A DNA stretch of 64,000 nucleotides, taken from DATMQA01 sp035566895 (GTDB lineage: Bacteria; Verrucomicrobiota; Verrucomicrobiia; Limisphaerales; UBA8199). This document shows, in pieces, positions 1 to 7,216 of this stretch; within the stretch, counting starts at the first letter, position 1; each line of letters starts with the position of its first letter. The notes beneath the pieces are model-generated. The model saw only the letters and a program-made list of their open reading frames with translations, did not search any database and had not been told where the DNA came from. Position numbers and translations under genes: made by a program. The stretch lies in NCBI GenBank assembly GCA_035566895.1, contig DATMQA010000213.1, positions 1 to 64,000 on the forward strand, read 5' to 3'.

Positions 1-1
1 A

Positions 2-463
2 AAGCTAAATGACCCAGAAGATATTCGTGTGGTTCTTACACCACACTGCCACTTGGAACTTCAACCGGGGCAGACGGAGCCCCGCGCCAAGCACGTCCTG
101 ACCGTGAAGACAACCCGAGCAGGGCAGGTCTTGGGTGCTGATAAAATCAGGAATGCGAGGAATCAACAAGACGCTGCTAAACTCAAAAAGCTAAGGACGT
201 GGGCGACGCCGCCCAGCGGAGATTTCGGGAAGCCGGAAGGCAGATACTGGTACCTGCCTGCGTTTTTGGAGATTCCGCACTTGTATTGCGATTTTCAACA
301 GCTAGAGAGTCTGCGCTACCCATCACTGGATGCAGAATTTCAACCCATCGCTGTATTGACGCCGCCATTTGCAGAATCACTACAGGCATGTTTCTTGGCT
401 TATCATGGCGGAGTGGGCATCCCGAACATCAGGCCGGAGAGTATTAAGAGCCTTCTTGACTAG
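2..463 (+). CDS. C-terminal part of an unrecognised protein (5' end outside window)
   Basis: The reading frame is open from the first base, so the gene begins upstream; 153 residues are visible. A GTG at 29 would give a 144-residue protein, but the residues before it (KLNDPEDIR) continue the same style and no ribosome-binding site precedes it. The part seen contains VVLTPHCHLELQPG, then a charged stretch with a run of K/Q residues, and an aromatic-rich segment (RYWYLPAFLEIPHLY). No signal peptide or membrane segment is visible. Only 11 bases separate its stop from the GHKL ATPase gene, on the same strand, so it is probably the first visible member of that operon. I do not recognise the family. 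A signalling or regulatory subunit of the cassette is possible, but that is a guess. Confidence 0.6.
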   Translation, partial: KLNDPEDIRVVLTPHCHLELQPGQTEPRAKHVLTVKTTRAGQVLGADKIRNARNQQDAAKLKKLRTWATPPSGDFGKPEGRYWYLPAFLEIPHLYCDFQQLESLRYPSLDAEFQPIAVLTPPFAESLQACFLAYHGGVGIPNIRPESIKSLLD

Positions 464-474
464 TCTCCAATTCC

Positions 475-2397
475 GTGAACCCCCAATGGCACTTCAATGT
501 TCGTCGCGCATGCGACCGCATGAGAGACTCGGCCAATGACGCATTCTTCACCGCTGAGAGCCTTGAGAACCTGAGCGAGGCTCTCGTGCGCGAGGGTATT
601 CAGAACTCGTTGGACGCCGCGCAACGCGACCATGCCGGCGTGCGGCAGGTCGGCGTTCGCATTGCCTTTCAACCAAAAGCTCCGCCAACGGTCCGCAATC
701 TTCTTAGCCGACACTTTGATCCCGTCCGAGAGAACTTTACACGCGGGTTGGACATTCCAACCTTGGACCCGTTGTTCGGCGCTGACACTGGCTACCTCGT
801 GTTTGAAGACTTTGGTACGCGCGGCCTCACAGGCGATGTGAGCGAGTATCGCCTGGAGTACGCAGAAAAGAATGCGTTCTTCAGTTTTTTTCGCGCGGAA
901 GGGCGGTCCGCGAAAACCGGCGAGAGCCTCGGACGCTGGGGCATCGGCAAACAGGTGTTCCCTGCAGCGAGCCGGCTGCATGCAATGTTCGGCCTGACTG
1001 TGAGAGCGGATTCGCCGGCTCGCGTGCTCATGGGGTCGTCCGTCGTGCGAACGCACTCGGTCGACGGCAAAGATTTCCAGCCCGATGCTTGGTTTGGCTG
1101 CCGGGAACGAGACGACGATCCGGTGCAGCCAGTCACCACGGCTCAGTTCATTGACTCCTTCGCGGATGCGTTTGGCCTAAGGCGCGGTTCTGAAGCAGGT
1201 TTGTCAGTAATCGTTCCGTCACTTGACGAACGTGTCGACACTGACGACTTACGCCGAGGTATCGTCCGGAACTTCTTTTGGCCGATTCTACTAGGCGAGT
1301 TGGTTGTTCATCTGGAATCGCCCGAAAAAACGTGGCGTCTCGATGCCGAGACACTTGCGGCACACCGCGACCTCTTGCCGGCGTCAGAAGCTGCTGTGCT
1401 CGAATTGGCAAGCTGGGCCTCCACAGCCAAACCCTCTGACATCGTGAATTTGCGCGAAGGGGCCGCGATTACCCCCCAATGGCCGCAAGTTGGCAATCAG
1501 CTTTTGCCCGAGGCAACGATAAACGAGATACGAAGCCGACTTGCTAGGGATGCCCGCATTGCAGTGAAAATCCCTGTTCGCGTTCGTCCGAGGTTCGACA
1601 ACCGCGAAGAGCAGATGTCCTGCTTCACTGTCTATCTCGCGGCCTGCCGCGACTCGGGCCATCGCCCGATTTTTCTTCGCGACGGAATCGTCATCTCTGA
1701 TGTCCGTTCGCCGTCGATGTCGGGCACTCGATCGCTCGTCGTCGTTGACGATGCGCCACTGGCCGGGTTGCTCGGTGATGCCGAGGGCGTAAATCATACA
1801 CAGTGGCAGAAGGACTCGCCGAAGTTTCACAAGCGGTACATCTACGGACCAGAGACCATCAAGTTTGTCAGTCGGAGCGTCTATGAGATCATGCAGCGCC
1901 TTCACGCTGCTGAAACAAAAGGCGACCCCAATCTTCTGTTGGACATTTTCTACCTTCCCGTGGATGAAGGACCAACAGAACCGACTAAGAAGCCAAAGCC
2001 CGAAAAAGATGGTCCTGTTGTTGAGCCCCCTCTGCCCTCTCCGCCACCACCGAAGCCGCGTCGTTTCATTTTGGATTCAGTGAGGGGCGGATTCGTTTTG
2101 AAGCCGGGCGACGTGCGGCTGGAAGCCTTCCCGGTACGCGTCCGCATTGAAGCCGGTTATGCGGTTCGTCGAGGGAATGCAATTAAACGCTGGACTGCCG
2201 ATGATTTCGCTTTTATCCGGTCTCCGTTGCGCCAAGAGTCGGCCGATGGGGTGATTGTATCGCGAACAGACGGAAACTTTCTGGAGTTGGAGATACGCAA
2301 GTCCGATTTTCAGTTTGAAGTTTCGGGCTTCGATACGAAACGCGACCTCGTCGTCCGAGCAGTCGAACCGAAGGGAGAGAATGAAACGGACGTTTAA
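475..2397 (+). CDS. GHKL-type (Hsp90/MutL-like) ATP-binding protein
   Basis: A 640-residue protein with an N-terminal GHKL ATPase fold. The N-box is REGIQNSLDAA (E40, N44, D47), the second glycine motif is EDFGTRGLTGD (111-121), and the lid is GRWGIGKQVFPAASR (153-167). These are the hallmarks of Hsp90/MutL/MORC-type ATPases found in bacterial defence and restriction-associated operons (Iyer and Aravind's MutL-MORC group). A proline/lysine-rich linker lies near residues 500-530, before a C-terminal beta-rich domain. The start is GTG, chosen because it follows the preceding stop by 11 bases and begins the conserved region. The last 17 bases overlap the next gene. ATP-driven conformational switching of a nucleic-acid-related complex is inferred; no nuclease motif is seen in this protein. 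The family-level fold is well supported, the biological role is not. Confidence 0.8.
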   Translation: MNPQWHFNVRRACDRMRDSANDAFFTAESLENLSEALVREGIQNSLDAAQRDHAGVRQVGVRIAFQPKAPPTVRNLLSRHFDPVRENFTRGLDIPTLDPLFGADTGYLVFEDFGTRGLTGDVSEYRLEYAEKNAFFSFFRAEGRSAKTGESLGRWGIGKQVFPAASRLHAMFGLTVRADSPARVLMGSSVVRTHSVDGKDFQPDAWFGCRERDDDPVQPVTTAQFIDSFADAFGLRRGSEAGLSVIVPSLDERVDTDDLRRGIVRNFFWPILLGELVVHLESPEKTWRLDAETLAAHRDLLPASEAAVLELASWASTAKPSDIVNLREGAAITPQWPQVGNQLLPEATINEIRSRLARDARIAVKIPVRVRPRFDNREEQMSCFTVYLAACRDSGHRPIFLRDGIVISDVRSPSMSGTRSLVVVDDAPLAGLLGDAEGVNHTQWQKDSPKFHKRYIYGPETIKFVSRSVYEIMQRLHAAETKGDPNLLLDIFYLPVDEGPTEPTKKPKPEKDGPVVEPPLPSPPPPKPRRFILDSVRGGFVLKPGDVRLEAFPVRVRIEAGYAVRRGNAIKRWTADDFAFIRSPLRQESADGVIVSRTDGNFLELEIRKSDFQFEVSGFDTKRDLVVRAVEPKGENETDV

Positions 2398-3151
2398 CTA
2401 CACCGGGCGCAGGAAGATCTCGCGCAAGGACGTGTCTGTTACTCTGCGACAGACCAGCGGCACTTGGTGGTTTGAAGCAGACCTAAGGATTGCCGATTAC
2501 CGTTTTCCACGGAGCGCTGAGGTCTGGGTCGAAGCTCATCGACAGAATCTGTGGATGCAGTGGGCGTGGGGTACAGTGTCAGCGCTGCGGCCACCCCTTG
2601 ATCGCAAGCTTACGGAGTTCGATGTCCCCGACGGCGTGCTTTTCCGCGTACGTGTGGTGCAGCCGCCAGGTCCGGAGCACCACAAGCTTCTTGGCGAGGT
2701 GGATGGAATCTCTTTTGTTAAAGCTGGTGAGGCCGACGACCGGCGGCGTCACCTTCTCGTGCCTATTCCGGACGCACTCGAACAACAGCTTTGGAAGCTC
2801 AACTTCGACAGCGATCCGCCATCATTACTGGTGAACAAGGACGCGAGACCAAGTTGGAAGGAGATGGCTCGTTCGCCGCAATTTATCGCGCTCGTCTATC
2901 CCGAGGTGTTACGTCGGATGCTGATCCGAATTCTGATCGACGATGGCTGGACGGAGGACGATGAAGACGGCGGCTGGCATTCAGACTGGATGAAGTTTGC
3001 CGGAAATCTTGGCGGCCTTGGCCCAGTGCCACCGGTGGATCTGGAGCAGGACCGCGAGAACTGGATCGAGGAGGCAGTGGCCGCGTTCTGTCGCCGACTG
3101 GAACTGCGTTCGACGTGGGACCGCACCTTTGACGAGGAGGGCGGGCGATGA
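2381..3151 (+). CDS. Uncharacterised protein coupled to the GHKL ATPase
   Basis: A 256-residue soluble protein. The ATG at 2381 lies inside the end of the ATPase gene in another frame and has a purine-rich AAGGGAGAG just upstream, so translation is coupled. The N-terminus (MKRTFNYTGRRKISRKDV) is basic, the middle is beta-like with many W/F/V residues, and the C-terminal half is acidic, with a DDGWTEDDEDGGW run. There is no signal peptide, membrane span or recognisable catalytic motif. The 4-base ATGA overlap with the following gene completes a tight three-gene cassette. It is probably a partner subunit of the ATPase; I do not recognise the family. Confidence 0.75.
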   Translation: MKRTFNYTGRRKISRKDVSVTLRQTSGTWWFEADLRIADYRFPRSAEVWVEAHRQNLWMQWAWGTVSALRPPLDRKLTEFDVPDGVLFRVRVVQPPGPEHHKLLGEVDGISFVKAGEADDRRRHLLVPIPDALEQQLWKLNFDSDPPSLLVNKDARPSWKEMARSPQFIALVYPEVLRRMLIRILIDDGWTEDDEDGGWHSDWMKFAGNLGGLGPVPPVDLEQDRENWIEEAVAAFCRRLELRSTWDRTFDEEGGR

Positions 3152-3870
3152 AACTGCACCGCTTCAATCCTGACGGTATAGCCGCGTTTTCAACGTACCG
3201 CGCCCGCCTCACGCTGGAACCGACCCTTCCGCCACCGTTAGAGATGCTTGAGGACCTGGCATTAACAGAATGCGCGGTAAGCCATGTGGAGGTTCCAGAG
3301 CGGAAATTCGCGAACCGGCTGGAAGCTGGAAAATTCTTTAACGACCTGCTCGATGCCGCGGGAATTCATTTGGCAGAACGTGACAAAGGCCTATGGGCCT
3401 GGTTGACACTTTTCTATTTTGATGAGGTTTGCCCCGCGGACGGCCACGGCCGGCGGAACCCTCAAGACGAAGCTCGCTTGGTACCGATTTTGGATAACCA
3501 TCAACGATTTTATCGCCACCTGTTACTCGGTCCCTTTCTTATTGTTCGCGCGCATCGCGACCAGCCGGAGCGCGCAATATCAATGCTCTGCAATCCCCTC
3601 TGGAAGCCAGGCGAAATCGTGGAGCAGCTCGCCTCGCGCAAGGAGTTGGTAACGAACCGGGCAGTAGTGGAACTGGCTACGCGGCTCTACTACAACCCGG
3701 CGACAGGTTCCTTCAAGCGCGGTGCCGGCTCGTCAGTTAAGGGCGCGCCACGGCGCTTGGCAGCATTGTTCAACCAACTTGATTTGACTTGGTATCTCTA
3801 TGGAATGGGTGCGGATGAGGTGCTCAACCTTCTTCCAAAGGAATTCGACCGGTTTCGCGCCGCATCATAA
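3148..3870 (+). CDS. Uncharacterised protein, third gene of the GHKL cassette
   Basis: A 240-residue soluble protein starting at the ATGA that overlaps the previous stop. It begins MKLHRFNPDGIAAFSTY and ends with a helical LTWYLYGMGADEVLNLLP segment. The size and N-terminus recall a DUF (possibly DUF6339) found next to Vsr and ATPase genes in other genomes; this is from memory and uncertain. No nuclease, helicase or methylase motif is visible. The gene ends 33 bases before the convergent end of the Vsr gene. A role as an effector or structural partner in a defence module is inferred only from its neighbours. Confidence 0.7.
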   Translation: MKLHRFNPDGIAAFSTYRARLTLEPTLPPPLEMLEDLALTECAVSHVEVPERKFANRLEAGKFFNDLLDAAGIHLAERDKGLWAWLTLFYFDEVCPADGHGRRNPQDEARLVPILDNHQRFYRHLLLGPFLIVRAHRDQPERAISMLCNPLWKPGEIVEQLASRKELVTNRAVVELATRLYYNPATGSFKRGAGSSVKGAPRRLAALFNQLDLTWYLYGMGADEVLNLLPKEFDRFRAAS

Positions 3871-3903
3871 GGCACAACACCGCTGGCGCCGTACCACGTA
3901 CAG

Positions 3904-4320
3904 TTAGCCCAAAACCCTCGTAAGGTGGCGGGTGAGCCGGCCCAAGGTCTTGAGCTTCTCAGTCTCGCACTCCCAAATAATGATGCTGCGCCAGCCCATT
4001 TGCCGCAGTGCGGCCTGGCTAAGTCGGTCGCGGGCAGCATTGCCTTCGAGTTTTTTGACCCACCATCCGCGCCGATTCGTTGGTGTGGTGCAGTTTTTGC
4101 AACCGCGATGCCGGTGCCAAAAGCAACCGTGAACGAAAACCACGGTCCTGTATTTCGGCAACACAATATCGGGGCGCCCTGGCAGCTTCTTTCCATGTAA
4201 CCCGAACCGATACCCCATCCGATGAAGAAGTCGACGTATTACGATTTCCGGGGTCGTGTTCTTGCCCCGGATACGGCTCATGTTCCAGCTCCTCCGCTCT
4301 TTTGTTAGCCTGTCGCGCAT
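3904..4320 (-). CDS. vsr: Very short patch repair (Vsr) mismatch endonuclease
   Basis: 138 residues, full length for the family. Vsr nicks DNA 5' of T:G mismatches that arise by deamination of 5-methylcytosine at Dcm-type sites. Visible features are E25, the LPGRPD motif with catalytic D51, FVHGCFWH with H64 and H69, and zinc ligands C66, H71, C74 and the late cysteine of IIIWECET. E. coli Vsr has Thr at position 63; here it is Val, a common variant. The gene lies 9 bases downstream of a 107-aa unknown gene, on the same strand, as the last gene of a small operon, and converges on the GHKL cassette. No cytosine methylase is visible in the window, so its usual partner must lie upstream or be absent. 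Confidence 0.93.
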   Translation of the reverse strand: MRDRLTKERRSWNMSRIRGKNTTPEIVIRRLLHRMGYRFGLHGKKLPGRPDIVLPKYRTVVFVHGCFWHRHRGCKNCTTPTNRRGWWVKKLEGNAARDRLSQAALRQMGWRSIIIWECETEKLKTLGRLTRHLTRVLG

Positions 4321-4329
4321 CGAACCTTA

Positions 4330-4653
4330 TCACCGTAGTCCCGCCTCTTGCCTGGCACGAGCTATCGCCGCCTTGCTCGCCTGATAGGGGTACAACTCGT
4401 TAGTCGTCAACTTCCCTGCGGCCGCTCTACGTCGCGCCTCTCGCACCAAAGGAGCGAAATGTTTTGGCCCATCCCAATCGTCCCAGGAATCCAGGTGAAA
4501 CCCCGGATACAAGTACGCAAGCGAACAATAGGCTCTCAGGAACTCCCGATTCCCGAGTCTGGCGACCCGGGTCGAGAGCGCAAAACGCAGATGCCGCTCC
4601 GCCGTCCCGATCGAGGGAGAGATGTAAACATAACTCCGTCGGTTCTTCCTCAT
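4330..4653 (-). CDS. Small uncharacterised protein upstream of vsr
   Basis: 107 residues, starting at an ATG that overlaps the stop of the upstream 65-aa gene (ATGA). It begins MRKNRRSYVYISPSIG and has a tryptophan/aspartate patch (DSWDDWDG) and a basic, arginine-rich C-terminal helix (EARRRAAAGK to ARARQEAGLR). It is soluble, with no motif I can name. The tight spacing on both sides (4-base overlap upstream, 9 bases to vsr) makes co-transcription with vsr very likely. Confidence 0.6.
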   Translation of the reverse strand: MRKNRRSYVYISPSIGTAERHLRFALSTRVARLGNREFLRAYCSLAYLYPGFHLDSWDDWDGPKHFAPLVREARRRAAAGKLTTNELYPYQASKAAIARARQEAGLR

Positions 4654-4847
4654 GCCATACCTCCTGGAGTGACATCGACCGGCTCAACCTCCTCAGTCTC
4701 CACTGTCTCAATCGGCTTTATCCGGTCATCACAAATGAGCTTGATATCGACCCGGCCCTTTTCTGGTTCGTTTAGCAAAATGAAACGAAACCCGGCTTCT
4801 TCTACGCTTACCGGTCTCGAATATTTGACTATGTCGCCTCGTTTCAT
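4650..4847 (-). CDS. Small uncharacterised protein, first gene of the vsr operon
   Basis: 65 residues beginning MKRGDIVKYSRPVSVEEAGF and containing a central FILLNEPEKGRVDIKLICD segment; it looks like a small beta-barrel fold. Short proteins with the pattern 'GD-VKYS-PV...RF-LLE' are widespread and uncharacterised. The start codon lies 6 bases after the -10 box of an unusually clear promoter, so the mRNA would be leaderless. It overlaps the next gene by 4 bases. The product could be a repressor acting on the palindrome in its own promoter, but no helix-turn-helix is obvious. Confidence 0.6.
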   Translation of the reverse strand: MKRGDIVKYSRPVSVEEAGFRFILLNEPEKGRVDIKLICDDRIKPIETVETEEVEPVDVTPGGMA

Positions 4848-4853
4848 CTTGCA

Positions 4854-4882
4854 AAGATACTTGAGCGCTCAAGTACAGTCAA
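4854..4882 (-). promoter_or_regulatory. Promoter of the small-gene/vsr operon
   Basis: Read on the minus strand: -35 TTGACT (4882-4877), a 17-base spacer, then -10 TATCTT (4859-4854). The ATG of the 65-aa gene is at 4847-4845, so the predicted transcription start coincides with the start codon. The spacer is filled by a perfect palindrome, listed separately. There is no room for a Shine-Dalgarno sequence. Confidence 0.65.
4858..4875. promoter_or_regulatory. 18-bp perfect palindrome (probable operator)
   Basis: TACTTGAGCGCTCAAGTA, perfectly self-complementary, occupying almost the whole spacer between the -35 and -10 boxes of the vsr operon promoter. A dimeric repressor bound here would block RNA polymerase. 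The regulator is not identified. Confidence 0.65.
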
Positions 4883-4891
4883 CAATTGTTT

Positions 4892-5047
4892 TCAGCGTCT
4901 CCTCTTGGCCCAGCGCGCCTTGATGGCCCGGACGGCGATCTCTTTGCGCCGCTTGGCCGACAGCTTCCTCGCCCGCGCCTTCCCGCCTTTCAGTCCGCCG
5001 AGCCGACCCAAGGCCACTGCCGCGGCATTCTTCTTCGGTTTTGCCAT
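4892..5047 (-). CDS. Small basic KGG-type protein
   Basis: 51 residues from the ATG at 5047-5045 (a longer upstream start is possible but adds an unlikely N-terminus). It is rich in Lys, Ala, Arg and Gly, with ALGRLGGLKGGKARARKLSA followed by KRRKEIAVRAIKARWAKRRR. The GRxGGxKGGKARAxKLS pattern is shared by many short bacterial proteins of unknown role; the charge suggests nucleic-acid binding. It lies 44 bases upstream of the 65-aa gene on the same strand, but that gene has its own promoter. Confidence 0.55.
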   Translation of the reverse strand: MAKPKKNAAAVALGRLGGLKGGKARARKLSAKRRKEIAVRAIKARWAKRRR

Positions 5048-5311
5048 GCATGATTCTTTGCATAAACCCGAAGCAGTTGAAAGCGCCATTCGGTCGGCGA
5101 CTGGATATGTACGGGCTGCTTGGGAGAGGAATTCCGCGTTTCCCCCGCTGCCTGGGGGCGGGTTAGCCGTTCCATTCGGCGGGGATGCCCAGTTTCATCG
5201 GCGCGACGAGAGGATTGAGACAGGTCAATTCCAGGCCGTCGGTGGTCAGCAGGGTCTGGATTTTACCGTTTTTGCAAATGACGACGAGCGAGCACAAGAC
5301 CGGCAAGAGTT

Positions 5312-5377
5312 GTTTTTCAGCGACGCGGACAGAAGCGGTGTGAGGGATGATGGATGGTGGATTGATGGATGATGGAG
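5312..5377. repeat. Dispersed inverted-repeat element, copy 1 (right arm missing)
   Basis: Starts TGTTTTTCAGCGACGCGG and continues through GATGGATGGTGGATTGATGG. It is nearly identical over about 60 bases to the copy at 5797. The complementary right arm (GTCGCTGAAAAA) is absent here. Confidence 0.6.
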
Positions 5378-5425
5378 CCGAACCGGAAATGTTCCGTCGG
5401 CGGAGCGGGAGAGCGGCAGGAAATT

Positions 5426-5488
5426 CCTTTTTCAGCGACGCGGGCAGGAAAGGTTTGGGGGTTGATGAGTGCCGCGTCGCTGAAAAAT
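5426..5488. repeat. Dispersed inverted-repeat element, copy 2
   Basis: Left arm TTTTTCAGCGACGCGGGC and right arm GCCGCGTCGCTGAAAAA, about 23 bases apart. This is a compact stem-loop version of the family. Confidence 0.65.
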
Positions 5489-5525
5489 TAGATTAGTGTG
5501 GGAACGCAACCCCGGGTGGCGGAGT

Positions 5526-5565
5526 CCTTCCGGACGGGCACCAAGCCTTCCGGACGGGCACCAAG
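5526..5565. repeat. 20-bp exact tandem duplication
   Basis: CCTTCCGGACGGGCACCAAG occurs twice back to back (5526-5545 and 5546-5565). Confidence 0.8.
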
Positions 5566-5796
5566 CGTCCTTTCGCTTCCCAAGCGCGCCACAAGATGGG
5601 TGCCCCAAAGGTGATGTTCGCTGCCGCGAATTGTGGTCCCGGGGCTACTTTCTTAAACCCCTGGCGGGGGTTTTTTAGAATGGTCCAACGGGAAGCCAAA
5701 AAAACTTCAAATTCCAAACTCCAAACTTCAGGAAAGCTTCAAGCGCCAAACTTCAAGGTCCAAAGTCCGCTTTCCGCAGTCCACGGTCGACGTCTT

Positions 5797-5876
5797 ATTT
5801 TTCAGCGACGCGGGCAGGAGCGGTCTGAGGGATGATGGATGGTGGATTGATGGATTGGTGGAGTCGCTGAAAAACC
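5797..5876. repeat. Dispersed inverted-repeat element, copy 3
   Basis: Left arm TTTTTCAGCGACGCGGGC, a core with GATGGATGGTGGATTGATGG, and a short right arm GTCGCTGAAAAA. Its core is shared with copy 1 and, in part, with 6755-6790. Confidence 0.65.
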
Positions 5877-6032
5877 ATGTGGGGTTGGGGTCAAACTGGA
5901 GGCTGGCTTTACGCGAGAGTTTCGGCCGTGCGCTGTCCGTCGTCAGACAACCTTTGTCGCACCATACATAGTAGAGGCCACTGTCGCCAACCGCGACCGG
6001 GCGGATTGAAACTGTTTTAGCGGTTGGACTGG

Positions 6033-6674
6033 TTACTTGTGTGCGGCTCCATGAGCTACCAGATGGTTGTTATGCGCCTCTTGCGCATGCGAGACTTGCG
6101 CCGGCGTCGGGCCTCGATGAGACGCCTGGCTTGCCTCTTCTTCGCCACGCGAGGGTGGTCTGGTGATTCCGCCTTTACCGTTGAACGAGTGATTTGGACT
6201 CTTGACTTCCCGAACCACCGAACGGTCCTCGTAGGTATGGTGCACGGCGTTTCGGTCCACGGTCGAGATGACCGTGTTATGCAGGAACACGCTCCGGTCC
6301 CAACGTCCGCCGGTGAAGCCAGAGCCGAAGTAGCCGTTGCCGTAATTGATGCCGCCGTAGAAGCCGACTTGCGGCCCCCAATACCCTTCGTGCCAGAGGT
6401 ACTTGCCTCCGGCCAAGCCCCAATAACCGGGCGTCCAGAGGAGTCCCGCGCTCGGGGGGAGAACCCAGGCACCCGGCACCCAGTAGTAGCCATAGGCACC
6501 GTATTGATAGTAACCAGGCGTCCAAAGGTACCCGTCGCCAGGACAAGGGGGCTGGTCGAAGACGGCGATGGGCGGTGGCGCGATGTTCACTGAAAGCTGA
6601 ATTCCGGCGAAGGCGTGCGCTCCGAAGAGGGCGGCCAGCACCGGGATCACAAACAGCGTAAGTTTGTTTTTCAT
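6033..6674 (-). CDS. Exported WXXGXW (YXWGXW) repeat protein
   Basis: 213 residues. The N-terminus MKNKLTLFVIPVLAALFGAHAFA is a clear signal peptide with an AFA cleavage site. The mature part is extremely rich in Tyr, Trp, Gly and Pro, with repeats such as LWTPGYY, YWVPGAWV, LWTPGYWG, YLWHEGYWGP, then a Gly/Asn-rich stretch. This is the WXXGXW/YXWGXW repeat family, of unknown function and thought to be envelope-associated. The C-terminal 60 residues are hydrophilic and His/Ser-rich. It stands alone between two repeat-rich non-coding intervals, and no operon partner is visible. Confidence 0.85.
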   Translation of the reverse strand: MKNKLTLFVIPVLAALFGAHAFAGIQLSVNIAPPPIAVFDQPPCPGDGYLWTPGYYQYGAYGYYWVPGAWVLPPSAGLLWTPGYWGLAGGKYLWHEGYWGPQVGFYGGINYGNGYFGSGFTGGRWDRSVFLHNTVISTVDRNAVHHTYEDRSVVREVKSPNHSFNGKGGITRPPSRGEEEASQASHRGPTPAQVSHAQEAHNNHLVAHGAAHK

Positions 6675-6754
6675 CCTCAGACTGTACGCCTTTATCGGCG
6701 CAGGGAAAAGCTCAGTTTCCAGGCTCTTGGTCGGCAGGCCGTGGGGTGGAGGGA

Positions 6755-6790
6755 GGATGATGGATTAATGGATTGATGGATGATGGAGGC
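6755..6790. repeat. GATGGATTGATGG-type repeat
   Basis: GATGATGGATTAATGGATTG followed by ATGGATGATGGAGG. It matches the core of the elements at 5312 and 5797 but without the CAGCGACGCGG arms. Confidence 0.5.
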
Positions 6791-6987
6791 GGGCGGATGT
6801 TGCGATGTTGCGCGCGCGCGCAGGGGGTGTACAGGTTGGTGGCGTGCGCACCGGCACGGCCAGTACTTGCCGTCTTTGCGCAGCATCGGCGCTCATCTGC
6901 GGGCAATTTCCCGCTGCGACTACATATAGCTTAAGAGATCTGATTGTAACAGGCCAAGGTCAAGCAATGCCGTTAGAGCATGGTTTC

Positions 6988-7174
6988 AAACCCCCGTAGG
7001 GGGTGGCCTGTTTATAGTCATACGGCCCACGTCCATTGCTCCTTTTTGTTTTTTCAGCGGCGCGGCGATGCGGGTTCAGACGAATCGCAGATACTACCGC
7101 CGCGCCGCTGAAAAAACAAAAAGGAGGGTGGTTGGCGGCGGTTCAACTATAAACAGGTCACCCCTACGGGGTTT
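6988..7174. repeat. Large nested inverted repeat
   Basis: The inner arms are perfect over 29 bases (7039-7067 against 7098-7126), carrying TTTTTTCAGCGGCGCGGCG and its complement around a 30-base loop. The outer arms are imperfect (6988-7018 against 7146-7174): CCCCCGTAGGGGGTGGCCTG outside left and CAGGTCACCCCTACGGGG outside right. The inner arm is related to the CAGCGACGCGG elements at 5.3-5.9 kb. Confidence 0.8.
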
Positions 7175-7216
7175 GCCAGAATTGCAGCAAGTTTGCTGAT
7201 TCAGGTGGCTGGAAGT

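Larger units (their letters stand above)
5048..6032. other. Non-coding, repeat-rich interval
   Basis: No convincing gene. It contains three copies of an inverted-repeat element (near 5312, 5426 and 5797), a 20-bp tandem duplication (5526-5565), and a stretch of TCCAAA/ACTTCAA low-complexity words (about 5698-5790). Open frames here are short, arginine/serine-rich and run through the repeats. Confidence 0.6.

Noticed and set aside
460..1056. Minus-strand frame of 198 codons opposite the GHKL ATPase
   Set aside because: Antisense to strong ATPase motifs and rich in Cys/Arg/His as expected of a shadow.
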